From Streptomyces sp. CA-210063 (GTDB lineage: Bacteria; Actinomycetota; Actinomycetes; Streptomycetales; Streptomycetaceae), in NCBI RefSeq assembly GCF_024612015.1, contig NZ_CP102512.1, forward strand, positions 8,432,001 to 8,496,000: a stretch of DNA of 64,000 nt, in the 5' to 3' direction. A program made the position numbers and the translations under genes. The notes under the pieces are model-generated. The model was not told the DNA's origin. It made no database searches and saw nothing but the letters and a program-made list of their open reading frames with translations. This document shows positions 17,576 through 25,016 of this stretch, piece by piece (positions within the stretch are counted from its first letter, which is position 1; every line of letters begins with the position of its first letter).

Positions 17576-17618
17576 TACTGACGCGTAACTTCCCACTTTT
17601 TCTACTCGCCCGTAACTT
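17576..17618 (+). promoter_or_regulatory. Paired CGTAACTT repeats before lipase
   Basis: Two copies of the pattern TACT-x2-C-x-CGTAACTT occur, with the shared octamer at 17584-17591 and 17611-17618 (27-bp spacing). They lie about 85-120 bp before the lipase start in a locally AT-rich stretch. The spacing, near 2.5 helical turns, suggests regulator binding or an overlapping promoter. The rest of 17431-17701 shows nothing clear. Confidence 0.5.
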
Positions 17619-17701
17619 GGCGAAGAAGAACAGCATCCTCGTGATCCGGATCACAGGGCGAACGTCGTCGCACGTCCCTTGAGCCGCAAGGAGATCACCC
17701 G

Positions 17702-18571
17702 ATGCTGCCCTGGAAACGCCTGCTCAGACCCTTGGCCGCCCTGTGCCTGGCCACCGCCGCGACCGTCGTCCCCACCGCCGCAGCCGAGGCCGCCGACACG
17801 GCCGCCGCGCCCAGCCGTGGCTGGAACGACTACTCCTGCAAACCCTCCAGCGCCCACCCCCGCCCCGTCGTCCTGGTCCACGGAACCTTCGCCAACTCCG
17901 TCGACAACTGGCTGGGCCTCGCGCCCTACCTCGTGCACCGCGGCTACTGCGTCTACTCCCTCGACTACGGGCAGCTCCCCGGCGTCGCCTTCTTCAACGG
18001 GCTCGGCCCGGTCGACAAGTCGGCGGAGCAACTCGACGCCTTCGTCGACAAGGTGCTCGCCGCGACCGGCGCCCCCGAGACCGACCTCGTCGGCCACTCG
18101 CAGGGCGGCATGATGCCCCGCTACTACCTCAAGTTCCTCGGCGGAGCCGCGGAGGTGAACGCCCTCGTCGGCATCGCGCCCTCCAACCACGGCACCACGC
18201 TGAACGGCCTCACCGAACTCCTCACGTACTTCCCCGGTGCCGGCGACCTGCTGTCCACCACCACCCCGGCCCTCGCCGACCAGGTGGCCGGATCCGCCTT
18301 CATGACCAAGCTCAACGCGGGCGGCGACACCGTCCCGGGCGTCACCTACACGGTCCTCGCCACCAAGTACGACGAGGTGGTCACGCCGTACGAGTCCCAG
18401 TTCCTCAGCGGGCCCGGTGTACGCAACATCGTCATCCAGGACCTCTGCGCGCTCGACCTCTCCGAACACGCGGCGGTCGGCCTCCTCGACCGCATCGCGT
18501 TCCACGAGGTCGTCAACGCCCTGGATCCGGCCCGTGCCACCCCGACGACCTGCCTCTCGGCCGTCGGCTGA
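17702..18571 (+). CDS. Secreted alpha/beta-hydrolase lipase (EstA/class 2 lipase-like)
   Basis: The 289-residue secreted enzyme has a signal peptide (LLRPLAALCLATAATVV, cleavage near AEAAD). The oxyanion-hole segment is VVLVHGTFANS, the nucleophile elbow is DLVGHSQGGMMPRYYL, the acid is the Asp in LATKYDEVVTPYES and the base is the His in DLSEHAAVG. Six other residues are cysteines spread in a pattern typical of disulfide-stabilised extracellular lipases. It would hydrolyse acylglycerols or other esters outside the cell. AAGGAG lies eight bases before ATG 17702. From memory it corresponds to S. coelicolor SCO1735, a characterised extracellular lipase. The gene is monocistronic, followed by a strong terminator. 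Confidence 0.92.
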   Translation: MLPWKRLLRPLAALCLATAATVVPTAAAEAADTAAAPSRGWNDYSCKPSSAHPRPVVLVHGTFANSVDNWLGLAPYLVHRGYCVYSLDYGQLPGVAFFNGLGPVDKSAEQLDAFVDKVLAATGAPETDLVGHSQGGMMPRYYLKFLGGAAEVNALVGIAPSNHGTTLNGLTELLTYFPGAGDLLSTTTPALADQVAGSAFMTKLNAGGDTVPGVTYTVLATKYDEVVTPYESQFLSGPGVRNIVIQDLCALDLSEHAAVGLLDRIAFHEVVNALDPARATPTTCLSAVG

Positions 18572-18591
18572 CACGTGCATGTGCGGAGACG

Positions 18592-18630
18592 CCGGGGCCT
18601 GTCCGGCCTGAGCCGCCCGACAGGCCCCGG
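18592..18630 (+). terminator. Terminator hairpin after lipase
   Basis: Arms CCGGGGCCTGTC (18592-18603) and GACAGGCCCCGG (18619-18630) are perfectly complementary over 12 bp, 21 bp after the lipase stop codon. Confidence 0.85.
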
Positions 18631-18891
18631 AAGTCGTCGGCGGCCGTGCCGGCCGCCGCTCCTGGCGGGGCTGATCAGCAAGCTAGCCCCAAGGAACCGT
18701 GGAATCGCCTGCTGAGGGCGGGTACGAGAGATCCTTATGGTGGCGTTAAGGAGGGGCTAACCGAGGGCTGAGGAAGACGGGTTCTCGTACCGGCCGGTGA
18801 TCCGTTTCTTACCTGGGCGCGGAACAATCCGACTGCTCATGTCAGTTGATGACCGGCTGAGGATCAGTCGGAGAGAAGCAGAGGAGCGCCC
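18631..18891 (+). other. Leader of dienelactone hydrolase with long-range dyad
   Basis: Within this gap GGTACGAGA (18721-18729) is complementary to TCTCGTACC (18783-18791), enclosing a smaller CCTTA/TAAGG hairpin and a GGAGGGGCTAACC stretch. This could be a structured 5' leader, but I cannot match it to a known riboswitch class. The downstream gene has GAGGAG just before its ATG. Confidence 0.35.
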
Positions 18892-19662
18892 ATGACCGCT
18901 GTGCGGGGAACATCCGTGGACATCGCCACCGAGGACGGCACCGCCGACGCCTACCTCGTCCACCCCGACGACGACGCCCGGCATCCAGCGGTCCTGTTCT
19001 ACATGGACGCGTTCGGGCTGCGACCGCATCTGAGGGCGATGGCCGACCGCCTGGCCGGTGCCGGGTACACGGTCCTCGTCCCCAATGTCTTCCACCGGTC
19101 GGGACGGACCCCGGTGTTCGATCTGCCCGAGTTCATCGATCCGGGCGCGCGTCCGGAGCTGTGGGGACAGATCATGCCCGTCATGCGGGCGCTGACGCCG
19201 GAGTCGGCGCTGCGGGACGCGGCGGCGTATCTGGGGTGGCTGGCCGACAGCCCGCGGGCCGCCGCCGGGCCCGTCGGGATCACCGGCTACTGCATGGGGG
19301 CCCGGCTGGCCCTGTACACCGCCGGTGCCTTCCCGGAGCGGGTCGCCGCCGTGGCCGGGTTCCACGGTGGGGGCCTGGCGACCGACGCCCCCGACAGCCC
19401 CCACCTGTCGGTGCCCCGGATCACCGGCGAGGTGTACCTCGGGCACGCCGACCAGGATCCGTCCCTGCCGCCGGAGCAGATCGACCTGCTCGACAAGACC
19501 CTCACCGAGGCGGGCGTCCGCCACCGCACCGAGGTCTACACGGGCGCGTCCCACGGCTACACCCAGGCCGACACCGCCTCCTACGACGCCGAGGCGGCGG
19601 AACGCCACTGGACGGCCTTGCTGGACCTCCTGGACCGCACCCTCACACGGCCCCGCTCATGA
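18892..19662 (+). CDS. Dienelactone hydrolase family protein
   Basis: The 256-residue cytosolic alpha/beta hydrolase has the Cys nucleophile of this family in GITGYCMGARLAL, the acid Asp in YLGHADQDPSLP and the base His in TGASHGYTQ. A typical N-terminal PAVLFYMDAFGLRP segment forms the oxyanion region. Family members open lactone rings in aromatic ring-cleavage pathways or act as general esterases, and no other ring-cleavage gene adjoins, so the substrate is unknown. ATG 18892 follows GAGGAG. The stop codon overlaps the next gene's start (ATGA at 19659-19662), so the hydrolase and acetyltransferase are translated together. Confidence 0.88.
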   Translation: MTAVRGTSVDIATEDGTADAYLVHPDDDARHPAVLFYMDAFGLRPHLRAMADRLAGAGYTVLVPNVFHRSGRTPVFDLPEFIDPGARPELWGQIMPVMRALTPESALRDAAAYLGWLADSPRAAAGPVGITGYCMGARLALYTAGAFPERVAAVAGFHGGGLATDAPDSPHLSVPRITGEVYLGHADQDPSLPPEQIDLLDKTLTEAGVRHRTEVYTGASHGYTQADTASYDAEAAERHWTALLDLLDRTLTRPRS

Positions 19663-20120
19663 CGCAGGCGCCGCGCGAGCAGGCCATCAGAGTCGCGGGC
19701 CCCGCCGACGTGGCCGCCGTGAAGGCCGTGACGGACGCCGCGTACCACCGCTACATCGAGCGCATCGGACGGCTGCCGCAGCCCATGGAGGCGGACCACG
19801 CGGCGAACGTGGCAGCCGGGCGGGTCTTCGTGGCCGGGGACCCCGTGATCGGCCTGGTGGTCGTCGAGGCGTACGAGGACCATCTGTTCCTCGACAACAT
19901 CGCCGTCCATCCCGACGCCCATGGGCGGGGCGTCGGGCGGCGGCTGCTGGAATTCGTGGACACGCGCGCGCGTGCCCTGGGCCTGTCCGAAGTCAGGCTC
20001 TACACACATGCGGCGATGTGGGAGAACCAGAGGATCTACCCGAAGTTCGGTTACGAGGTCGTGGAGCGTCGCGCGGAGGGGCCGCACGAGCGCGTCCACT
20101 ACCGCAAGCGGCTCGCCTGA
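19659..20120 (+). CDS. GNAT-family N-acetyltransferase
   Basis: The 153-residue protein has a single GNAT fold with the acetyl-CoA pyrophosphate loop HPDAHGRGVGRRLLEFV (motif A) after the LFLDNIAV strand, and a C-terminal VRLYTHAAMWENQRIYPKFGYE (motif B, where an Asn/Tyr pair is usual). It likely moves an acetyl group from acetyl-CoA to a small amine or protein residue. It overlaps the dienelactone hydrolase by four bases and faces a small leftward gene immediately downstream. The acceptor is unknown. Confidence 0.88.
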   Translation: MTQAPREQAIRVAGPADVAAVKAVTDAAYHRYIERIGRLPQPMEADHAANVAAGRVFVAGDPVIGLVVVEAYEDHLFLDNIAVHPDAHGRGVGRRLLEFVDTRARALGLSEVRLYTHAAMWENQRIYPKFGYEVVERRAEGPHERVHYRKRLA

Positions 20121-20134
20121 CCACCTGACGGTGC

Positions 20135-20269
20135 TCAGCCGTCCGGCCACCAGGTGCGCGCGATGTCCTTTCGCACTTCCCGGCGCTCTACGGGGCGTTC
20201 GTCGGCCTCGTCCCGCACACGGCGGGACGTGGACTTCCTCAGGGGCTTCTGCACGGTCGTACGGCGCAT
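20135..20269 (-). CDS. Small basic protein, 44 residues, unknown function
   Basis: ATG 20269 is preceded by a near-perfect AAGGAGG ribosome site (rightmost edge about 20280), which makes translation likely despite the size. The product is highly charged: MRRTTVQKPLRKSTSRRV, a middle rich in Glu/Arg pairs, and a tryptophan-rich end (TWWPDG). There are no cysteines or membrane segments. I believe similar short proteins occur in other streptomycetes but cannot name a family. It lies between the acetyltransferase (convergent) and the divergent methyltransferase, with its promoter in the 137-bp gap to the latter. Confidence 0.65.
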   Translation of the reverse strand: MRRTTVQKPLRKSTSRRVRDEADERPVERREVRKDIARTWWPDG

Positions 20270-20349
20270 GGCTGCCTCCTTGCGTCTACCGGGTTCCGCG
20301 GTTTCACGGAGGTAGACCCTTTCCGGGAGCGTTCCTCATCGTTCGTGCT

Positions 20350-20400
20350 CTGTCAGTGGCGGCTGTCACCATCTGGACTGTCAGTGGCAGGTGTCACTCT
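20350..20400 (+). promoter_or_regulatory. Tandem 20-bp repeat at likely leaderless promoter
   Basis: Two 20-base copies beginning CTGTCAGTGGC lie at 20350-20369 and 20378-20397 (18 of 20 identical, 28-bp period). The second copy reads CTGTCAGTG-N8-CACTCT, one base off at each end from the LexA-independent DNA-damage promoter motif TTGTCRGTG-N8-TANNNT. If CACTCT is the -10 (20395-20400), transcription would begin at or next to the ATG at 20407, giving a leaderless mRNA. Confidence 0.6.
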
Positions 20401-20406
20401 GGCGGC

Positions 20407-21066
20407 ATGACCAACATCGACGACGGTGAAACCTCCCGAGCCCTTGAAACACCGAAGAACCCGGCGGCGGATGCCCCCTCGGCGACCCCCGACTGGGACG
20501 CGGAAGCCGCCACTTTCGACGACGAACCCGATCATGGCCTGCGGGATCCCGTCGTCCGGGAGGCCTGGGCGACCCGGTTGCGCGACTGGCTGCCGCCCCG
20601 CGCCTGCGACGTACTCGACCTCGGCTGCGGCACCGGCAGCCTGTCACTCCTCGCGACCGAGCAGGGGCACCGGGTGACCGGAGTGGACGCCTCCCCGGCC
20701 ATGGTCGCCCTCGCCCGCGGCAAACTCGCCGGGCACCCCGCCGTGTTCCTCGTCGGCGACGCGGCGGCACCGCCCGTCGGGGAGGAGCGGTTCGACGTCG
20801 TCCTCGTCCGCCATCTCCTGTGGACCCTGCCCGACCCGGCCCGCGTCCTGCGCCGCTGGTGCGGACTGCTCCGGCCCGGAGGCCGTCTCGTGCTGGTCGA
20901 GGGTGTCTGGGGCACGGTCAGCCCGGTCGGCATACCCGCCGAGCGGCTGCACGGGCTGGTCGCGCCGCTCGTGTCCGACGCGGTGGTGGAGTGGCTGGGG
21001 GACGACTCCTCGCTGTGGGGGAGGAAGGTGGAGGACGAGCGGTACGCGGTGCTGGCCCGTCTCTGA
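20407..21066 (+). CDS. Class I SAM-dependent methyltransferase
   Basis: The 219-residue protein has the class I SAM-binding signature DVLDLGCGTGSLSLL, the acidic ribose-binding end of strand 2 in VTGVDASPAM, and the DVVLVRHLLWTLPDP/LLRPGGRLVLVEG blocks of the UbiE/type 11 group. The first 35 residues are polar and probably disordered. The start is ATG 20407; there is no ribosome site, but a promoter-like tandem repeat ends seven bases before it, fitting leaderless expression. The methyl acceptor is unknown. The promoter hints at DNA-damage control. It is convergent with the DUF402 gene 35 bp away. Confidence 0.85.
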   Translation: MTNIDDGETSRALETPKNPAADAPSATPDWDAEAATFDDEPDHGLRDPVVREAWATRLRDWLPPRACDVLDLGCGTGSLSLLATEQGHRVTGVDASPAMVALARGKLAGHPAVFLVGDAAAPPVGEERFDVVLVRHLLWTLPDPARVLRRWCGLLRPGGRLVLVEGVWGTVSPVGIPAERLHGLVAPLVSDAVVEWLGDDSSLWGRKVEDERYAVLARL

Positions 21067-21100
21067 CCGTCCACCTCGGCACCGTCCACCTCAGCACCGT

Positions 21101-21604
21101 CTACGCCAGCAGCGACTCCAGGCCGCCTTCGGCGGTGGCGAGCACCTCGAGTTCGTCGAGGGCGGCGACGGCGGCCGCCGCGGCCTCCGGGTCGCTCCCC
21201 GCGAGCCCGCTCTCCTCGAACTCGTCCTCGTCCAGCCGTAGTACGGTCGTGCCGTCCGCGGAGCGCCACAGGTCGAGGTCGAGATCCTCCACGACGAGTT
21301 CCCCACCGGAGAACGTGGCCGGGCGGGTGATGTCGCAGTACCAGCCCTTCAGCGTGCCCCGCGCGTCCCGGACCTCCTTCACCGCGTACCACCGGTCGCG
21401 CCAGTAGTACTCGGTGAAGACGTCACCGGGCTCGAACCGTACGAAGCCGAAGTCCCGTACGCCGTCGCTCGCCCAGGAGGCGCGGACCGCGATCCGGGTG
21501 CCGTCGTCGCTCAACAGCCGCGCGGGGTAACGGATCTTCGTACGGCCCGCCTTGAGTAGGACGACGTCCAACTCCTCCATCGAGTCAGTCGAGTTCGCGG
21601 ACAT
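21101..21604 (-). CDS. DUF402 domain protein
   Basis: The 167-residue protein contains the DUF402 fold: strands FVRFEPGDVFTEYYWRDRWYAV and then GTLKGWYCDITRPA, followed by ELVVEDLDLDLW and VLRLDEDEFEESGL. Related proteins of known structure (FomD) are nucleotide- or phosphonate-handling phosphatases with two metal sites formed by Tyr, Asp and Glu residues of exactly this region (YCDI, DLDLDLW), so a metal-dependent phosphatase-like role is plausible. ATG 21604 has GGAGG about six bases upstream and overlaps the end of the preceding acetyltransferase gene by 20 bases, indicating one transcript. MEELDVV at 21580 is a second possible start. Confidence 0.82.
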   Translation of the reverse strand: MSANSTDSMEELDVVLLKAGRTKIRYPARLLSDDGTRIAVRASWASDGVRDFGFVRFEPGDVFTEYYWRDRWYAVKEVRDARGTLKGWYCDITRPATFSGGELVVEDLDLDLWRSADGTTVLRLDEDEFEESGLAGSDPEAAAAAVAALDELEVLATAEGGLESLLA

Positions 21605-22514
21605 ATCGCACCTCCGTGGCGCACACTTCGTAGCCGAACCACTTGTTGATCGCGAGCATCGGCCCGTTGTCGCTGTCGTTGCCGGTGAACGCCTCCGTGT
21701 AGCCGGCTGCGCGGGCACGGTGCAGGGAGTCGTTCTTGGCGAGCTTGGCGAGGCCCCGGCCGCGGAAGGCGCGGGCGGTGCCCGTCATACCGGTGAAGTA
21801 GCGGTCCCGGCCGTCCGTGCGGACCGCGGTGAACGCGGCGAGCGTGCCGTCCACGACGACCACCGTGCTCAGCGCGTGGTCGAGGAGCGGGTGGCGGAAG
21901 GTCTCCTCCCACCACAGCTCGTAGTCGTCCAGTTCCGCGTCGAGGTCGCCCGGCTCGTCCGCCGTCGTCTCCGCGTCCAGGTCGAACAGGGGGCGCGGGT
22001 CGTCCGTGAAGTCGGCGGCCGTGCGCAGCTCGACGCCCTCGGGCAAGGCCCCGAGCGGGGGGAGGGCGCCGTGGGCCAGGTCCAGGCGGAGGAAGTGGGC
22101 GGAGCGGCTGGCCGTGTAGCCGCGCCGCTCGGCGAACGCGCGGTTCTCGGGGGTGTCCAGCACCCAGGAGAGCAGCCGCTTCGCCCCCACCGCGGTCAGG
22201 CGCTCCTCGGCGGCGCGCACCAGCAGACCGCCCGCGCCCCGGCGCAGGTGCTCCGGATGCACATACACGTTGACGTTGCCCTGGCCCGGTACGGGGCTGT
22301 CATGGGCGATGTCCAGCTGCGCGGTGCCGATCACCTCGCCGTCCGCCTCGGCTACCAGCCGCTGGTGGTGGGCCTCGGGCGGCGCGTGCGTGGCGTCGTG
22401 GAGCAGGGACTCGGCGGTGCTGACCATGAAGGGCAGCGCCCGCCGTCGTACGTCGGCGAAGGCCTCGGCGTCCGCTCTGTCGGCGGCACGGAGGTCGCGC
22501 ACGATCACTGTCAT
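21585..22514 (-). CDS. Tandem-GNAT acetyltransferase
   Basis: The 309-residue protein holds two GNAT domains. The first (about 1-145) has NVNVYVHPEHLRRGAGGLLVRA; the second (about 165-305) has GTARAFRGRGLAKLAKNDSL and a final WFGYEV. Both retain the acetyl-CoA loop. Two-domain GNATs of this kind resemble MshD, the last enzyme of mycothiol synthesis, but the block order also fits the many uncharacterised tandem GNATs of streptomycetes, so I give only the family. It is the first gene of a leftward pair with the DUF402 gene and is divergent from the GntR gene, sharing a 71-bp promoter gap. Confidence 0.85.
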   Translation of the reverse strand: MTVIVRDLRAADRADAEAFADVRRRALPFMVSTAESLLHDATHAPPEAHHQRLVAEADGEVIGTAQLDIAHDSPVPGQGNVNVYVHPEHLRRGAGGLLVRAAEERLTAVGAKRLLSWVLDTPENRAFAERRGYTASRSAHFLRLDLAHGALPPLGALPEGVELRTAADFTDDPRPLFDLDAETTADEPGDLDAELDDYELWWEETFRHPLLDHALSTVVVVDGTLAAFTAVRTDGRDRYFTGMTGTARAFRGRGLAKLAKNDSLHRARAAGYTEAFTGNDSDNGPMLAINKWFGYEVCATEVRYVRELD

Positions 22515-22585
22515 GTGAGCGCACGCTACGCGGGCGGCGCAGGGAGTCGCCTCCGAATTTTCGGTGGGTGCGGGACAATCGCCGC

Positions 22586-22954
22586 GTGACCTTGAAGATT
22601 CGCATCGTGGAGGGGGCCGCGCCCTACGAGCAGGTGCGCGCCCAGATCTCCGAACAGGCCCACTCCGGGGCGCTCCCCGTCGGCTACCGGCTGCCCACCG
22701 TACGGGGGCTCGCCGAGCAGCTCGGGCTCGCCGCCAACACCGTCGCCAAGGCGTATCGCGCGCTGGAGACGGACGGGGTGATCGAGACGCGGGGGCGCAA
22801 CGGAACCTTCGTGGCCGCCGCCGGCTCGGCCGCGGAGCGCGAGGCCGCGGCGGCCGCCGGGTCGTACGCGGAGCGGGTGCGCCGACTCGGGCTCAGCGAG
22901 GCGCAGGCGTTGGCGGCGGCCCGCGACGCCCTGCGGGCCGCGTACGCGGAGTAG
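22586..22954 (+). CDS. GntR-family regulator, YtrA subgroup
   Basis: The 122-residue repressor-type protein has an N-terminal winged helix (YEQVRAQISEQAHSGAL, LPTVRGLAEQLGLAANTVAKAYRALETDGVIETRGRNGTFV) and only about 45 further residues. That short helical tail lacks any ligand-binding domain, which is the YtrA subgroup. Such proteins usually control a neighbouring ABC transporter, but none adjoins; the divergent tandem-GNAT/DUF402 operon 71 bp away is the natural target. GTG 22586 gives the domain its usual N-terminus (TLKIRIVEG). Confidence 0.88.
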   Translation: MTLKIRIVEGAAPYEQVRAQISEQAHSGALPVGYRLPTVRGLAEQLGLAANTVAKAYRALETDGVIETRGRNGTFVAAAGSAAEREAAAAAGSYAERVRRLGLSEAQALAAARDALRAAYAE

Positions 22955-22971
22955 CGAGTGTCGCTAGGGCC

Positions 22972-23742
22972 CTAGGCCCGCGCCAGGTGATCCGGGGTGC
23001 GGGTCGGTTTCAGGCCCGCCCTTCTCGCCGCGCGGGCGAAGGTCATCGCGTCCTCGACGGCCGCCGCGTGCGGGTCGTTGTTGAAGTAGACGTAGGTGTC
23101 GGCGCTGGTGGGCCACGTGTCGGCGATGCGGTGGGCCCAGGTCGTCAGGGACTGGCGGCCGTAGTGGGGCCAGGGGTGGGCCCGGCCCTGGTGGAAGCGG
23201 AGGTAGGCCCAGTCGGTGGTCCGCCACAGCGGGGTCGCCGGGCGGGAGTGGGCGTCGGCCCAGCACAGGGCCGCGCCGTGGGACTCGAGGACCTCGCGGA
23301 CCTCGGGCGTCCACCAGGAGTCGTGGCGGGGCTCGACCGCGATCCGGGTGCCGGAGGGGAAGCAGCCGAGGCAGGTGTCCAGGAGGTCCGCGTCGGCCCG
23401 CAGCGTCGGCGGCAGCTGGAGCAGGATCGGGCCCAGGCGCTCGCCCAGACCCTCCGCGTGGCTCATCAGGCGGTGCACCGGCTCCTCGGGGTCCCGCAGC
23501 CGTTTGATGTGGGTCAGATACCGGCTCGCCTTCACCGCGACCACGAAGTCCCCCGGCACCCGCTCCCGCCACGCCTCGAAGTTCTCCCGCGTCGGCAGGC
23601 GGTAGAACGCGTTGTTGAGTTCGACCGTCGCGAAACGCGCCGCGTACTCCTCCAGCCACAGCCGGGTGGGGCAGCCCTCCGGGTAGAGGGCGCCCCGCCA
23701 GTCCTTGTACTTCCACCCCGACGTGCCGACGAACAGGGTCAT
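22972..23742 (-). CDS. DUF72 (YecE-like) TIM-barrel protein
   Basis: The 256-residue protein shows DUF72 hallmarks: LFVGTSGWKYKDWRG at the start, ATVELNNAFYRLPT, FVVAVKASRYLTHIKRL, LGPILLQLPP, IAVEPRHDSWW and VYFNNDPHAAAVEDA. The family folds as a TIM barrel, is widespread in bacteria and has no agreed biochemical role, although the conserved Arg/His/Asn set suggests hydrolase or nucleotide-related activity. It follows the AAA ATPase gene by 15 bases in the same direction, so the two are likely co-transcribed. Confidence 0.9.
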   Translation of the reverse strand: MTLFVGTSGWKYKDWRGALYPEGCPTRLWLEEYAARFATVELNNAFYRLPTRENFEAWRERVPGDFVVAVKASRYLTHIKRLRDPEEPVHRLMSHAEGLGERLGPILLQLPPTLRADADLLDTCLGCFPSGTRIAVEPRHDSWWTPEVREVLESHGAALCWADAHSRPATPLWRTTDWAYLRFHQGRAHPWPHYGRQSLTTWAHRIADTWPTSADTYVYFNNDPHAAAVEDAMTFARAARRAGLKPTRTPDHLARA

Positions 23743-23757
23743 ACGGCCATCAAAGCA

Positions 23758-24870
23758 CTACAGGTACAGGCCCGCGTCCGCTCCGCCCCGAGGCTCCGGC
23801 AGGGACGTCGGTGACGTGCCGCGACGCAGCGCGTACAGCTCGGCCAGGGTGGCGCCCTCACGGCCGACGCCCTCCTCCGTGCCGAGCCAGCCGACCGCCT
23901 CCGCGCGGGTGAGGGCGCCCACCTCGATCCGGGCGAGGCACCGCCCGGGGCGGACCACGGCGGGATGGAGGCGTTCCAGGTCCTCGTTGGTGGTGACGCC
24001 GACCAGGACGTTGCGGCCCTGGCCGAGGAGACCGTCCGTGAGGTTCAGCAGGCGGGACAGCGCCTGGCCGGCGGTGTGCTTGGCCTCGCCGCGGATCAGC
24101 TCGTCGCAGTCCTCCAGGAGGAGCAGCCGCCAGCGGCCCTTGCCCGTCGAGTCCTCCTCGCCGATGGCGATGTCCATCAGATAGCCGACGTCGGAGAAGA
24201 GCCGCTCGGGGTCCAGGACGCAGTCGACCTGGCACCAGTCCCGCCAGGAGCGGGCCAGCGTGCGCAGCGCGGAGGTCTTGCCCGTGCCGGGCGGGCCGTG
24301 CAGCAGCAGGAGACGGCCCGCGATGTCCTCGGGGGTCGTCTTCATCAGGTGGTCCATCGCGTCCGCCACCGGGGCCGTGTAGTTCGGCCGTACCTCTTCC
24401 CAGGTGCCCGCCGAGATCTGCCGGGTCGTACGGTGCGGGCCCCGGCGCGGCGAGACGTACCAGAAGCCCATCGTCACGTTCTCCGGCTGTGGCTCGGGCT
24501 CGTCGGCCGCGCCGTCGGTGGCCTGGCCGAGCACCTTCTCCGCCAGCTCGGCGGTGGTCGCGGTGACCGTGACATCGGCGCCCCGGTTCCAGCGGGAGAT
24601 CAGCACGGTCCAGCCGTCGCCCTCGGCGAGGGTCGCGCTGCGGTCGTCGTCCCGCGCCGCGCGCAGCACCCGGGCGCCCGGCGGCAGCAGGGTGGCCCCG
24701 GACCGTACCCGGTCGATGTTCGCCGCGTGCGCGTACGGCTGCTCGCCCGTCGCGAAACGGCCGAGGAACAGCGCGTCGACGACATCGGACGGGGAGTCGC
24801 TGTCGTCGACGTTGAGCCGGATCGGCAGTGCGTCGTGTGGGTTGGCAGACATGCCGCCATGATCCGTCAC
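23758..24870 (-). CDS. AAA-family ATPase (DUF5925 N-terminus)
   Basis: The 370-residue ATPase has a 170-residue N-domain (with LNVDDSDSPSDVVDALFLGRFATG) followed by an AAA core: Walker A LLHGPPGTGKTSALR, Walker B RLLLLEDCDEL, sensor 1 VGVTTNED and the arginine-finger region HPAVVRPGRC. The Walker B ends in Asp-Cys-Asp-Glu rather than the usual Asp-Glu, but the second acid is present. The N-domain is the DUF5925 type common in actinobacteria; the target is unknown. GTG 24870 is favoured by GGGGAG just upstream; ATG 24852 is a second option that lacks a good ribosome site. It is the promoter-proximal gene of a pair with DUF72. Confidence 0.8.
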   Translation of the reverse strand: MTDHGGMSANPHDALPIRLNVDDSDSPSDVVDALFLGRFATGEQPYAHAANIDRVRSGATLLPPGARVLRAARDDDRSATLAEGDGWTVLISRWNRGADVTVTATTAELAEKVLGQATDGAADEPEPQPENVTMGFWYVSPRRGPHRTTRQISAGTWEEVRPNYTAPVADAMDHLMKTTPEDIAGRLLLLHGPPGTGKTSALRTLARSWRDWCQVDCVLDPERLFSDVGYLMDIAIGEEDSTGKGRWRLLLLEDCDELIRGEAKHTAGQALSRLLNLTDGLLGQGRNVLVGVTTNEDLERLHPAVVRPGRCLARIEVGALTRAEAVGWLGTEEGVGREGATLAELYALRRGTSPTSLPEPRGGADAGLYL

Positions 24871-25016
24871 CGAGGGCTCCCCTTGCATCCGCTTTCCGTA
24901 GTGCGCCGGTCGTGTCCGCCGAAGCCCGCGCTCCCCGCCCCCGCGGTCGGTCCGATTGCCCGCGAGTTCACCGGCGGAAGCTCCCCTACCACCACCCCGC
25001 ACGGTTACTGTTGCCC

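Noticed and set aside
18719..18891. Known riboswitch upstream of dienelactone hydrolase
   Set aside because: The dyad and purine stretch do not match the core of any class I can recall; reported only as an unassigned structure.
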